Source of the DNA: an uncultured Oscillospiraceae bacterium
GTDB taxonomy: Bacteria; Bacillota; Clostridia; Oscillospirales; Oscillospiraceae
DNA: 37,661 nt
Direction of reading: 5' to 3'
Assembly (NCBI GenBank): GCA_910588135.1
Contig: CAJUOT010000028.1
Span: 1-37,661 of the forward strand
Every line of letters begins with the position of its first letter. Positions within the stretch are counted from its first letter, which is position 1. Shown one piece after another: positions 15,898 to 24,429 of this stretch. The translations under genes and the position numbers were made by a program. The notes under the pieces are model-generated. The model was not told the origin of the DNA and did no database searches. It saw nothing but the letters and a program-made list of their open reading frames with translations.

Positions 15898-16344
15898 GTG
15901 AACATTTTTGAGGCCAAGACGGACAAGAGACAATACCTGCCCCTCCTTCTTCTGGGGGACGAGCAGGAGGACATGATTGACCGCTACCTGGATCGGGGCG
16001 CCCTGTACGCCCTGAAGGACGGGGGCGGCGTGCGGGCCGTGTGTGTGGTCACCGACGAGGGCGGCGGCACGCTGGAACTGAAAAATCTGGCGGTGTCCCC
16101 GGAATGCCAGCGCCGGGGCTATGGCCGGCGGATGGTGGAATTTCTGGCGGAGACCTACCGGAACCGATATGCCCGCCTCGTGGCGGGCACGGGAGACAGC
16201 CCTCTCACCCTCCCCTTCTATGAGGCCTGCGGCTTTGTCCGTTCCCATGTGGTCCCCAATTTCTTCACCGACCACTATGACCACCCTATCTATGAGGGCG
16301 GTCGGCAGCTGGTGGACATGATATACCTCATCAAGGCACTGTGA
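15898..16344 (+). CDS. GNAT family N-acetyltransferase
   Basis: A 148-residue GNAT enzyme with the acetyl-CoA binding motif LAVSPECQRRGYGRRMVEFL near residues 63-82 and the late motif LPFYEACGF. Its start is GTG at 15898, with GATGAGGG upstream. The substrate cannot be read from the sequence. It is 13 bases upstream of the DUF5711 gene, so they are probably co-transcribed. Confidence 0.82.
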   Translation: MNIFEAKTDKRQYLPLLLLGDEQEDMIDRYLDRGALYALKDGGGVRAVCVVTDEGGGTLELKNLAVSPECQRRGYGRRMVEFLAETYRNRYARLVAGTGDSPLTLPFYEACGFVRSHVVPNFFTDHYDHPIYEGGRQLVDMIYLIKAL

Positions 16345-16357
16345 AAGCGGAGTTTAC

Positions 16358-17587
16358 ATGGACGAAAACACCCCAAAAAAACCGAAGATACGGCCCCTGA
16401 ACCCCGCCCCGCAGCGGCAGGAGGAGGCGCCGCCCCAAAAGCCCAAGCGCAGGCTGCCCCGGTTCCTGCTCCGGGCCACCGCCACCCTGGTGGTGCTGGC
16501 CGTGGCGCTGGTTCTGGTGGCCGCGGTGGCCTTCCGGGACAGCCTGAACCTGGACAGCGTGAAGCGCTGGTTCACCTACCGCTCCCTGGTCCGCAGCGAC
16601 AGCGGCCGGGCGGAATCCTTCCCCTACGGCGGCGAGCTCACCGATACCTTCGCCGTGCTGGACGGGGACCTGCTGGTGTGCTCCCGAAACGCCATCTCCC
16701 TCTACTCCGGCAGCGGCACCCAGTACATCAACCAGTCGGTGGGCATGGAGAATCCGGTGGTGAACACCAACGGCTCCCTGGCGGTGGTATACGACGCGGG
16801 CGGCTCCTCGCTCTACGTGCTGGGCCAGCGCACGCTGGTCTGGTCCACCCAGGACCTGGAGTCCATCCTGTCCGCCCGGCTGAACAAAAACGGCCAGCTC
16901 ACCGTGGTCACCCAGGCCGGCGGCTTCCGGGGCGCGGTGACGGTGTATGACGCCTCCTACTCCCCTGTCATGAACGTCAACCTGTCCTCCGCCTTTGTCA
17001 TGGACGCCGCCCTGTCCGACGACGGCCACACCCTGGCCATCCTCACCGTGGGCCAGACCAACGGCGCCTTTTCCACCAGCCTGGAGCTGTACGGCATGGA
17101 CTACGCCAGCGGCCAGTACACCCCTGATTTCAGCTGCCAGCTGGGGGGCGGCGTGGTCCTGGAGACCCGCCACACCGCCTCGGCGGTCTGGTCGCTGGGC
17201 GACCGGGGGCTCACCGTCACCAGCCATGACGGCCGCTCCTCCGGGGTCAGCTGGGCGGACAAGCACCTGCGGCGGTACACCCTGAGCGGCGACGGTTTCG
17301 CCGCCGCCCTGCTGGGCAAATACCGGGCGGGCAGTCAGGCCGAGCTGTGGGTGGTGGACGCCCAGGGCCAGCGCCGCGTGCTGAACATCAACGAGCAGGT
17401 GATGTCCATCTCCGCCGCCGGGCGCTATCTGGCGGTGCTCACCAGCGACCGGCTGGATATCTATACCGACGAGCTGGAGCTCTACAACACGCTGGAGGGC
17501 ACCCAGGGCGCACGCACCGTCCTGCTCATGCCGGACGGCTCCGCCATCCTCGTCTCGGCGGACAGCGCCGGATTCTATGTGCCCTGA
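16358..17587 (+). CDS. DUF5711-type membrane-anchored beta-propeller-like protein
   Basis: A 409-residue protein. Residues 1-~37 are basic and Pro-rich and cytoplasmic. One membrane helix follows (about 40-60, TLVVLAVALVLVAAVAF). The extracellular part has repeated beta-strand blades of the form LAVVYDAGGSSLYVL, LAILTVGQTNG and LAVLTSDRLDIY, suggesting a propeller. No catalytic motif is visible. The arrangement resembles Clostridia DUF5711 proteins, which often sit next to cvpA as here. Function unknown. Confidence 0.65.
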   Translation: MDENTPKKPKIRPLNPAPQRQEEAPPQKPKRRLPRFLLRATATLVVLAVALVLVAAVAFRDSLNLDSVKRWFTYRSLVRSDSGRAESFPYGGELTDTFAVLDGDLLVCSRNAISLYSGSGTQYINQSVGMENPVVNTNGSLAVVYDAGGSSLYVLGQRTLVWSTQDLESILSARLNKNGQLTVVTQAGGFRGAVTVYDASYSPVMNVNLSSAFVMDAALSDDGHTLAILTVGQTNGAFSTSLELYGMDYASGQYTPDFSCQLGGGVVLETRHTASAVWSLGDRGLTVTSHDGRSSGVSWADKHLRRYTLSGDGFAAALLGKYRAGSQAELWVVDAQGQRRVLNINEQVMSISAAGRYLAVLTSDRLDIYTDELELYNTLEGTQGARTVLLMPDGSAILVSADSAGFYVP

Positions 17588-17600
17588 AAGGAAGATGCCT

Positions 17601-18266
17601 ATGCCATACCTGTTTGACATTGTGATCTTGGGCCTGCTGGCCCTGTTTGCCTGGCGGGGCGCCGCCAAGGGGCTGATGCTGTCCCTGTGCGGGCTGGCGG
17701 CGGTGTTTGTGGCCTTTTTTGCCGCCCAGTTCCTGTCGGACCGGTTCTGCGCCCCGGTGGGCAATATCCTGCGTCCCATCATCGTCCAGACCATCCGGGG
17801 GGCGGACGCGGAGCCCGACGCCGCGGACCCGGAGACAGGCTACACCGCGGATGAGCTGCTCTCCTCCATCCAGGACAAGGGGCTGTTCCGGGGCTTTTCC
17901 GACTTCCTGGAGCAGGGCGTGGCCTATGACACCATCGGCCCCCAGGACCCGCTGGACTCCCTGGCGGGCTATCTGGCCCAGGGCATCGCCCGGGCGCTGC
18001 TGTTCGGGGTGAGCTTCCTGGCGCTCCTGCTCATCTGGTTCCTGGTGAGCCACGCCCTGGACCTGGCCTTCAAGCTTCCCATTCTGGCCGAGGTAAACCT
18101 GGCGGGCGGCCTGCTGGTGGGGCTGGTCAAGGGTTCCCTCATCGCCGTGGTGCTGGTGTGGCTGGGGCAGCTGTCCGGGTTGGTGCCCAACCCTCCGGAC
18201 ACTCCCATTCTCTCGCTGTTCACCGTCCAGCGGCTGTGGGAGCTGCTGGATAACCTTCCCACCTGA
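17601..18266 (+). CDS. CvpA family membrane protein
   Basis: A 221-residue protein with four hydrophobic segments: two near the N-terminus (FDIVILGLLALFAW, LCGLAAVFVAFFAAQFL) and two in the C-terminal half (LLFGVSFLALLLIWFLV, LVKGSLIAVVLVWLG), separated by an acidic loop. This matches the CvpA fold, named for colicin V production; its actual role in Clostridia is unclear. ATG 17601 is chosen over 17595 because AAAGGA is then 8 bases upstream. Confidence 0.8.
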   Translation: MPYLFDIVILGLLALFAWRGAAKGLMLSLCGLAAVFVAFFAAQFLSDRFCAPVGNILRPIIVQTIRGADAEPDAADPETGYTADELLSSIQDKGLFRGFSDFLEQGVAYDTIGPQDPLDSLAGYLAQGIARALLFGVSFLALLLIWFLVSHALDLAFKLPILAEVNLAGGLLVGLVKGSLIAVVLVWLGQLSGLVPNPPDTPILSLFTVQRLWELLDNLPT

Positions 18267-18330
18267 GCCCGGCCGTTTCCAGTTGGGCGGTGTTTTCCCT
18301 GCCCGCGTGAAAATTACCACTCTAAAATTC

Positions 18331-18359
18331 ATGACAGGTTCATATTTATCTGATATGGT
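18331..18359 (+). promoter_or_regulatory. Probable promoter of the ClpE-type gene
   Basis: ATGACA at 18331-18336, a 17-base spacer and an extended -10 (TGA then TATGGT, 18354-18359). A leader of about 60 bases follows with a 7-bp GC hairpin (GGGCGCG with CGCGCCC, 18378-18400). No CtsR or CIRCE operator was found. Confidence 0.55.
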
Positions 18360-18425
18360 ACTGCCAAATTGACATAAGGGCGCGCCCCCGCCGCGCGCCC
18401 CCCCCTCCCCGAAAGGAGCGATACC

Positions 18426-20990
18426 ATGCACCCTACCCTGTGTACCCGCTGCCATAAGAACGTGGCGGTGATCTTTATAACAAAAATTGAGGGCAGTGAG
18501 GCCAAAAACGAGGGCCTCTGCCTGAAGTGCGCCCGGGAGCTGGGCATCAAGCCGGTGGACGACATGATGAAAAAGATGGGCATCTCTGACGAGGATCTGG
18601 AATCCATCTCCACCGAGATGATGTCCGCCTTCGGCGGCGCGGAGGAGGCCGATGGCCTTGCCGCCGCCTCTGACGGCGGGCCGGAGGGCGACGAGGACGA
18701 CGAGGGCCGCACCGCCACCTTCCCTTTCCTGAGCAAGCTGTTCGGCGGTCAGGGCTCCGCCCCCTCCCAGCCGGACCGGGACCCCATGCAGCGCGGGGGC
18801 GCCGCCAAGGAGGACAAGACCGCCGCCAAGTCCGAGCGGAACCAGGGACAGAAGCGCAAGTTTTTGGAGAATTACTGCATCTCCCTCACCCGCAAGGCCC
18901 ACGAGGGCAGGCTGGACCGTATTGTGGGCCGCGCTAATGAGATTGAGCGCACCATCCAGATTCTGAACCGGCGGCAGAAAAACAACCCCTGCCTCATCGG
19001 CGATCCCGGCGTGGGCAAAACTGCCATCGCCGAGGGGCTGGCCCAGCGCATCTATGACCGGGACGTACCCTACAAGCTGCTGGACAAGGAGGTCTATCTG
19101 CTGGACCTCACTGCCCTGGTGGCCGGCACCCAGTTCCGCGGCCAGTTTGAGAGCCGCATGAAGGGCCTCATCGACGAGGTGAAAAAACTGGGCAACATCA
19201 TCCTGGTCATCGACGAGGTCCACTCCATCGTGGGCGCGGGGGACGCGGAGGGCTCCATGAACGCCGCCAATATCCTCAAGCCCGCCCTGAGCCGCGGGGA
19301 GATTCAGGTCATCGGCGCCACCACCCTCACCGAGTACCGCAAATACATTGAGAAGGATTCAGCTCTGGAGCGCCGGTTTCAGCCCGTCATCGTGGAGGAG
19401 CCCTCCATCGACGATTCCGTGGAGATCCTCAAGGGCATCGCCCCCTATTACGAATCCTTCCACCATGTGGCCATCAGCCCGGACATCTGCCGGCAGGCCG
19501 TGGTCATGAGCGAGCGGTACATCACCGACCGCTACCTCCCCGACAAGGCCATCGACCTGATTGACGAGGCGTCCTCCGATGTGAACCTCCACAACAAGGA
19601 GCTGGCCCGGCTGGCGGAGATCAACAAGGAGCTGGCCGACTACGCCAAGGAGATGGAGGTGGTGCTGGCCTCCACCGGCGCCCAGGACGACCCCCGCCTC
19701 CAGGAGCTGCAAAAGCAGGAGCAGAGGCTCCAGCGTCACCGGGACACCCTGGAGATGGCGGTGAGCCGGGACGACGCCGAGGCACCCAACCGGGACGACC
19801 CCGCTTTCCAGGAGCGTCAGAACAGCCGCCGCAGCCAGATCGCCGAGCTCCAGCAGCAGCTTTCCGCCGTCATCGCGGAAAAGCAGGCCGTGCAGTCCGC
19901 CGCCAATGACAGGGCCTATCAGCGGCTGGCCGAGCTGAAAAGCCGTCAGGCCCAGCTCACCGGGGAGCGGGATGCTTTGGCCGCCAAGGGCGATCCCCCG
20001 CTGACCGCCGCCCATCTGGCCAGGGTCATCGAGCTGTGGACCAAGATCCCCGCCTCCTCCATCCAGGAGCAGGAGTTCGAGCGGCTGGCCAAGCTGGATG
20101 AGCGCCTCAAAGCCCACATTGTGGGCCAGGACGAGGCCGTGGACGCGGTGTCCAACGCCATCCGCCGGGGCCGGGTGGGCATATCCGCCAAGCACAAGCC
20201 TGTCTCCTTCATCTTTGTGGGCTCCACCGGCGTGGGCAAGACAGAGCTGGTCAAGCGGCTGGCCGCCGACCTGTTCTCCTCCCCCGAGTCCCTGATCCGG
20301 CTGGACATGAGCGAGTTCATGGAAAAGCACTCTGTCTCCCGGATCATCGGCTCCCCCCCGGGCTACGTGGGCTACGACGACGCGGGGCAGCTCACCGAGA
20401 AGATCCGCCGCAAGCCCTACACCGTGGTGCTCTTTGACGAGATTGAGAAGGCCCACCCCGACGTGCTCAACGTGCTGCTGCAAATTCTTGACGACGGCCA
20501 CATCTCCGACGCCCACGGCAAGGTGGTCAATTTCGAGAACACCGTCATCGTCATGACCTCCAACGCGGGCAGCGACATCAAGGGCGGCTCCCTGGGCTTT
20601 GACCGCTCCCCCAACCAGCTGGGGAAGGAGAAGGCCATGAAGGGCCTGGAGTCCTTCCTGCGGCCCGAGTTCATCAACCGGGTGGACGAGATCGTCTACT
20701 TCAACCAGCTCACCGAGGACAACTTCAAGGCCATCGCCCGGATCATGCTGGGCGAACTGGACGCCGTCATGAAGGAGAAAAACATCGCCTTCTCCTACGA
20801 CGAATCCGTGCTGGACTACCTGGTGAAGAAGTCCTACTCCGCCGCCTACGGGGCCCGGAACCTGCGCCGGCAGATTCAGAAAGACCTGGAGGACCCCATC
20901 GCCGCCAAGCTGATCCAGCGGTACGCCGATCCCATCGCCATGGTCAGCCTGACCGCCGAGGGGGAGCAATTGCATATCGTCACCGACTGA
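18426..20990 (+). CDS. ClpE-type AAA+ unfoldase (Clp protease ATP-binding subunit)
   Basis: An 854-residue class I Clp ATPase. The N-terminus has a zinc finger, C6-x2-C9 and C32-x2-C35, exactly the spacing of ClpE, rather than a ClpC/ClpA double repeat. An acidic linker follows. The first AAA domain has Walker A GDPGVGKTAI near 192, the second GSTGVGKTEL near 599. The middle coiled-coil region (about 393-530) is long and rich in Gln and Arg. The C-terminal region ends in an AAA+ D2 small domain (YGARNLRRQIQKDLEDPIA). It presumably feeds substrates to ClpP. Preceded by GAAAGGAGCGATACC. Confidence 0.88.
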   Translation: MHPTLCTRCHKNVAVIFITKIEGSEAKNEGLCLKCARELGIKPVDDMMKKMGISDEDLESISTEMMSAFGGAEEADGLAAASDGGPEGDEDDEGRTATFPFLSKLFGGQGSAPSQPDRDPMQRGGAAKEDKTAAKSERNQGQKRKFLENYCISLTRKAHEGRLDRIVGRANEIERTIQILNRRQKNNPCLIGDPGVGKTAIAEGLAQRIYDRDVPYKLLDKEVYLLDLTALVAGTQFRGQFESRMKGLIDEVKKLGNIILVIDEVHSIVGAGDAEGSMNAANILKPALSRGEIQVIGATTLTEYRKYIEKDSALERRFQPVIVEEPSIDDSVEILKGIAPYYESFHHVAISPDICRQAVVMSERYITDRYLPDKAIDLIDEASSDVNLHNKELARLAEINKELADYAKEMEVVLASTGAQDDPRLQELQKQEQRLQRHRDTLEMAVSRDDAEAPNRDDPAFQERQNSRRSQIAELQQQLSAVIAEKQAVQSAANDRAYQRLAELKSRQAQLTGERDALAAKGDPPLTAAHLARVIELWTKIPASSIQEQEFERLAKLDERLKAHIVGQDEAVDAVSNAIRRGRVGISAKHKPVSFIFVGSTGVGKTELVKRLAADLFSSPESLIRLDMSEFMEKHSVSRIIGSPPGYVGYDDAGQLTEKIRRKPYTVVLFDEIEKAHPDVLNVLLQILDDGHISDAHGKVVNFENTVIVMTSNAGSDIKGGSLGFDRSPNQLGKEKAMKGLESFLRPEFINRVDEIVYFNQLTEDNFKAIARIMLGELDAVMKEKNIAFSYDESVLDYLVKKSYSAAYGARNLRRQIQKDLEDPIAAKLIQRYADPIAMVSLTAEGEQLHIVTD

Positions 20991-20992
20991 CA

Positions 20993-21030
20993 CAGGCAGG
21001 GCGGCGGGATACTTCCCGCCGCCCTGCCTG
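20993..21030 (+). terminator. Strong hairpin after the ClpE-type gene
   Basis: A perfect 17-bp GC stem (20993-21009 with 21014-21030) with loop TACT, directly after the stop. No T-run follows, so it may need Rho or act as a 3' stabiliser. Confidence 0.6.
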
Positions 21031-21071
21031 CCAAAGCGCTGTGCCAGACTTCCTGCCATCAGGGCAGATTG

Positions 21072-21104
21072 GCAACAAGTTAGTAACAAGCTGGTAACAA
21101 ATAA
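21072..21104 (+). promoter_or_regulatory. Three 11-bp-phased direct repeats
   Basis: GCAACAAG, GTAACAAG and GTAACAAA begin at 21072, 21083 and 21094, exactly 11 bases apart. Such helically phased direct repeats are typical of OmpR/PhoB-type response-regulator sites. They lie 72-100 bases upstream of the transglutaminase promoter. Confidence 0.5.
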
Positions 21105-21140
21105 TCTCAAAACCGTTGATATTCCGCACTTTTTTGTATT

Positions 21141-21167
21141 CAAATCTTAAGCCAAGCTTAAGGTTTG
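21141..21167. promoter_or_regulatory. 11-bp dyad upstream of the -35 box
   Basis: CAAATCTTAAG and CTTAAGGTTTG form an inverted repeat with one G-T and a 5-base centre, ending six bases before the -35 box. A likely operator. Confidence 0.5.
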
Positions 21168-21172
21168 GTCTG

Positions 21173-21201
21173 TTGAATCATTCATCAACCTGTGGTATCC
21201 T
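21173..21201 (+). promoter_or_regulatory. Promoter of the transglutaminase-like operon
   Basis: TTGAAT at 21173-21178, 17-base spacer, TATCCT at 21196-21201. Both boxes match four or five of six consensus bases. Confidence 0.6.
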
Positions 21202-21240
21202 ATTTCTGTTATTTTTTGATGGAACGGAGGCTCTCAAATC

Positions 21241-22536
21241 ATGAACACTGAAATCAACGAGGCCAATGAGGTCAAGCAGTCCAAGAGGAGCGGGAAAGCG
21301 CTGGCGCTGAAGATTACCGCCATCGTCCTCCTTGCCGCCTGCCTGACCGGCAGCCTTGGGCTGAATGTTTATCAGGCGTATGCCCAGCAGCAGTACGCCA
21401 GCCGCATGGGCGGCTTTATTGACGAACAGCGTGACCGCTGGGCCGAGGAGGAGAAGAAGGAAAACGAATACATCGAAGACGGCTTCAAGGTGGGCGGCGA
21501 GTATGAGATCCGCTCCACCACCCATATCTCCGACGCCTATAAAAGCGGGGACGAAAGCCAGCTCAGCACCGAGGATAAGGAGACCCTGAAAATGGCCCGG
21601 GAGGTGCTGGACGAGGTCATTGAGGACGGCATGGACAATTTTGACAAGGAGGAAGCCATTTACAAATGGCTGGTGAAAAACATTGGCCACGGCTCCGGCG
21701 GCACCATCAGCCGCCCCGGTATGAACCGCTCCGCCTTCACTCCCCACGATGTGCTGGCCAACCGCTCCGCCGTGTGCGTGGGTTACGCCACCACCTTCCG
21801 GATGTTCATGAATATGCTGGATATGGACTGCCATATCGTACATAACGAGTACCACTCCTGGGATCTGGTGAAGCTGGAGGGCGAGTGGTATCATGTGGAC
21901 GTATACAGCGACGCCCACGGCACCCTGTACAGCAACTTCAATATGACCGACGCGGTCTGCCGCTCCGGCCACAACTGGGATGAGTCCGCCCTGCCCGAAG
22001 CCAAGGGCGTGAAATACTCCCCCGCTGTGCGCAACGGTGTGGAGGTGGATGACATTCTGGGCGTTCCCGCCGCCCTGAAAACGGCCCTGGACGAGTCCGA
22101 GGGCAGCACCACCGCCTTCTTCAAGTTCAAGGCAGCCCTCACCGATGAGGAAATCAGCGCCGCCGAGTATCTGGTCGGCCAGCTGGAGATGGCGCTCCGG
22201 ATGGCGATGGAGGGCGATTTCTATATGCGCGCCATGTGGTATCCCGGCGAGGGCGAGAGCGAGATCCTGGGCCTGTCCATCGAGCGCTACGGCGAATCTG
22301 ACGAGCCGGACAACTTCGACCCCGAATCCGAGGCCGCCAAGAAGGTCCTCCGCGCCATTGCCGAGGCCTTTGAGCTCGACCCGGCGGACCTGGGCCTGTC
22401 CGGCGATCCTGACGGCGACGAGCCTACCGAGGAGGGCGTCATCGGCGGCGCCGACGGCCCCACCCGGATCATTACCAATCCGGACGGCACCGTGATTACC
22501 ACCTGGGACGGCGGCGGCAGCGTCGCCATCCCCTGA
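21241..22536 (+). CDS. Membrane-anchored transglutaminase-like protein with GGADGPT tail
   Basis: A 431-residue protein with an N-terminal membrane anchor (about residues 22-46) and an extracellular transglutaminase-like domain. The likely catalytic triad is Cys179 (SAVCVGYATTFRMFM), His205 (YHSWDLV) and Asp220 (WYHVDVYSD). A cross-linking, protease or peptidoglycan-related role is possible. The C-terminus carries GVIGGADGPTRI (about 403-414), a short motif seen at the ends of many Clostridia secreted proteins. The start ATG follows GGAACGGAGGCTCTCAAATC. The lipoprotein gene follows 20 bases later. Confidence 0.8.
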   Translation: MNTEINEANEVKQSKRSGKALALKITAIVLLAACLTGSLGLNVYQAYAQQQYASRMGGFIDEQRDRWAEEEKKENEYIEDGFKVGGEYEIRSTTHISDAYKSGDESQLSTEDKETLKMAREVLDEVIEDGMDNFDKEEAIYKWLVKNIGHGSGGTISRPGMNRSAFTPHDVLANRSAVCVGYATTFRMFMNMLDMDCHIVHNEYHSWDLVKLEGEWYHVDVYSDAHGTLYSNFNMTDAVCRSGHNWDESALPEAKGVKYSPAVRNGVEVDDILGVPAALKTALDESEGSTTAFFKFKAALTDEEISAAEYLVGQLEMALRMAMEGDFYMRAMWYPGEGESEILGLSIERYGESDEPDNFDPESEAAKKVLRAIAEAFELDPADLGLSGDPDGDEPTEEGVIGGADGPTRIITNPDGTVITTWDGGGSVAIP

Positions 22537-22556
22537 ACCGGCGGGAGGTGTAAGCG

Positions 22557-23072
22557 ATGAAGCGCATGAGACAAGCGGCCTTCCTGGCACTGGCGGCGCT
22601 GGCCCTGCTGGGCTGCCTTGGCTGCTCCAACGGCGCGCAGGACGACGGCGGCCCCGACATTGATATGGCCGCCCTGCGCGGCGCCCTGCTGGAGGCGGAC
22701 ACCACCCTGCCGGAAATGGTGGTGAAGACCAGCGACGAGGCGGAGGCCAAGGACAACTTCTTCTACCTGTCCGACCTGGACTACGGCAAGGTGGAGTCCT
22801 ATTTCTACGCCTATGCCGACGCGGGGACCGCTGAGGAGATCGCGGTGATCAAGCTGAAGAACAAAGCCGATGCCGCCGCCCTGATGGACTCCCTCCACAA
22901 GCACGTGGAAAGCCGCCAGGGCACCTTCGAGGAGTATGACCCGGAACAGGTGCCGCTCACCGAAGGCGCGGTCATCACCCGGGAGGGGCCGTATGTGGCC
23001 CTGATTGTCAGCCGGAAAAACGGATTGGTTCAAACTGCCTTCCAGGGCTTTTTCGAGACGGACGGGGGCTGA
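22557..23072 (+). CDS. DUF4358-like lipoprotein
   Basis: A 171-residue secreted lipoprotein. The signal peptide MKRMRQAAFLALAALALLG leads to a lipobox Cys at residue 20 or 23. The mature part has the DUF4358 pattern, with FFYLSDLDYGKVESYFYAYA and AVIKLKNKADAAALMDSL. The ribosome binding site is GGAGGTG. It follows the transglutaminase-like gene and is closed by a palindromic terminator, so the pair is an operon. Function unknown. Confidence 0.8.
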   Translation: MKRMRQAAFLALAALALLGCLGCSNGAQDDGGPDIDMAALRGALLEADTTLPEMVVKTSDEAEAKDNFFYLSDLDYGKVESYFYAYADAGTAEEIAVIKLKNKADAAALMDSLHKHVESRQGTFEEYDPEQVPLTEGAVITREGPYVALIVSRKNGLVQTAFQGFFETDGG

Positions 23073-23089
23073 ATCCGTTCCCAGGTGCA

Positions 23090-23135
23090 AATCAAAACGC
23101 ACGATGGCGCCGCGGCGCCATCGTGCGTTTTGATT
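23090..23135. terminator. Bidirectional terminator, perfect 46-bp palindrome
   Basis: Bases 23090-23112 are the exact reverse complement of 23113-23135, with flanking AAAA and TTTT tracts. It lies between two convergent genes, with 17 bases on each side. Confidence 0.9.
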
Positions 23136-23151
23136 CCACATCCGGATTTTC

Positions 23152-24429
23152 TCATCCTCGGTACGCGGCGTAAACCTCCCGCCGGGTGCGGCCCTTTGCG
23201 GGCTCAAACAGCTTTTCAGGCAGGGCGTCCACCGGCCCCTCCGGCTTGGCGGACTTTGCGATCAGCCCTTGCTCCACGCACCACTCCAGCGCGCCGCAAT
23301 AGGCGTTCTCATGCTTGCCGGTGCGGCGGATTCTCGCCCAGCGGCGGGCCATGGCCTCCTCCTTGGGGCACAGCAGCATTGCCAGCTCCCCCCAGGTCAT
23401 GGGGGCGTCCAGCCGCAGCAGGTTGTCTGAGTAGGCCACCGCCCGGCTCCGCTGCAAACGGCACAGCTTTTCAAACAGCGGATCGTCCCGGCCCAGGTCG
23501 GCAAAGGGGCTCTCCCGCACCAGCCCGTCCACCGTCACCACCTGATAGCCGTATTCCTTGAGCAGCTCCAGCTGGCGGCGCAGGCCAAAGGCCACCGGGG
23601 TGCGCTTGGCCATGTTGTAACCGTCTTTCTGGAAAATGATCTGGCCGCAGAAGAAATCCGGGTCCTTCTCCAGCTCCCTCCTCATGGGCTCCACCATGGC
23701 GTTCACCTCCGCCTCCAGCGCCGCCTCCGGGTCGGCCAGGGTGGAGGGTAGCCAGCCGGCGCCGTCAAAGGACGCGGCCATATACTGGTAGCCCATCTTA
23801 TCGTAGGCGTCGTAGCTGGTAAACCCGTCCTGCATCTTGTCCACGTAGTGGGGCGGGCGGGCCATGGTGAGCTTGTAGCCGTACTTCTCCTCCATCAGCA
23901 CGTCCAACCGCCGCAGGTCGTCCACCGCCCTGTCCACGCTGCCCAGGTACTCCCGCGCGCCATAGACAAAGGGCTTTCTGCCAAAAATGATATGGCGGTA
24001 GCCGTGGTTGGTGATCTGGTGGCCCTCGTCCAAAATCCGGCGGATGAGCCGGTCGTTATGGGCCGCGCCGCCCCTGCCGTCACAGCCCAGGTCCGGGTAA
24101 TGGTCGAATTTGATCCCGCCCCAGGCGGCGCTGCCCACCTTTCCCGCCTGATCCGGGTAGTTCTCGCTGGTGTCCCCGATCACGTCGAAGGTGCCCTTGG
24201 CCCCAAACTCCGCCATGGTGTCCAGAATCACGTCGGTGAGGGCGCGCCCCTTGAAACGGTCCGGGGCCGCGGGCATATTCATGGGCCCGTCGTCAAAGGT
24301 CATGGCGCACACGCGCTTGTCCGTCTTGACCCGCTCCAGGCGGCGGGTATAGCTCAAGTAGTGCTTCTCCGCCGGAGTGATAAACTTCCTGACAATCCTC
24401 TTTCCCTTCTGTCCCAGCTTCACCAGCAT
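23152..24429 (-). CDS. Polysaccharide deacetylase (NodB-like) family protein
   Basis: A 425-residue NodB-type protein. The motifs are in order: TFDDGP (Asp46-Asp47), NHGYRH (His142, His146) and RPPHY (Arg191). Their presence suggests metal-dependent removal of acyl groups from a glycan. No signal peptide is evident, so location is uncertain. The C-terminal ~120 residues are an extra helical domain. ATG 24429 is chosen; GTG at 24435 is also possible given GGAGAGGGG upstream. It overlaps the PHP gene by 10 bases and is the last gene of a three-gene operon. Confidence 0.75.
   Translation of the reverse strand: MLVKLGQKGKRIVRKFITPAEKHYLSYTRRLERVKTDKRVCAMTFDDGPMNMPAAPDRFKGRALTDVILDTMAEFGAKGTFDVIGDTSENYPDQAGKVGSAAWGGIKFDHYPDLGCDGRGGAAHNDRLIRRILDEGHQITNHGYRHIIFGRKPFVYGAREYLGSVDRAVDDLRRLDVLMEEKYGYKLTMARPPHYVDKMQDGFTSYDAYDKMGYQYMAASFDGAGWLPSTLADPEAALEAEVNAMVEPMRRELEKDPDFFCGQIIFQKDGYNMAKRTPVAFGLRRQLELLKEYGYQVVTVDGLVRESPFADLGRDDPLFEKLCRLQRSRAVAYSDNLLRLDAPMTWGELAMLLCPKEEAMARRWARIRRTGKHENAYCGALEWCVEQGLIAKSAKPEGPVDALPEKLFEPAKGRTRREVYAAYRG

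Noticed and set aside
18267..18425. CtsR or CIRCE heat-shock operator before the ClpE-type gene
   Set aside because: No GGTCAAA repeat or TTAGCACTC inverted repeat; AAATTGACATAAGG is not a sufficient match.
20993..21030. Classic Rho-independent terminator
   Set aside because: The stem is perfect but there is no T-run; kept only as a hairpin with lower confidence.
19359..21143. 594-codon minus-strand frame opposite the ClpE-type gene
   Set aside because: Low-complexity translation with no motif; the sense strand is a well-conserved AAA+ gene.
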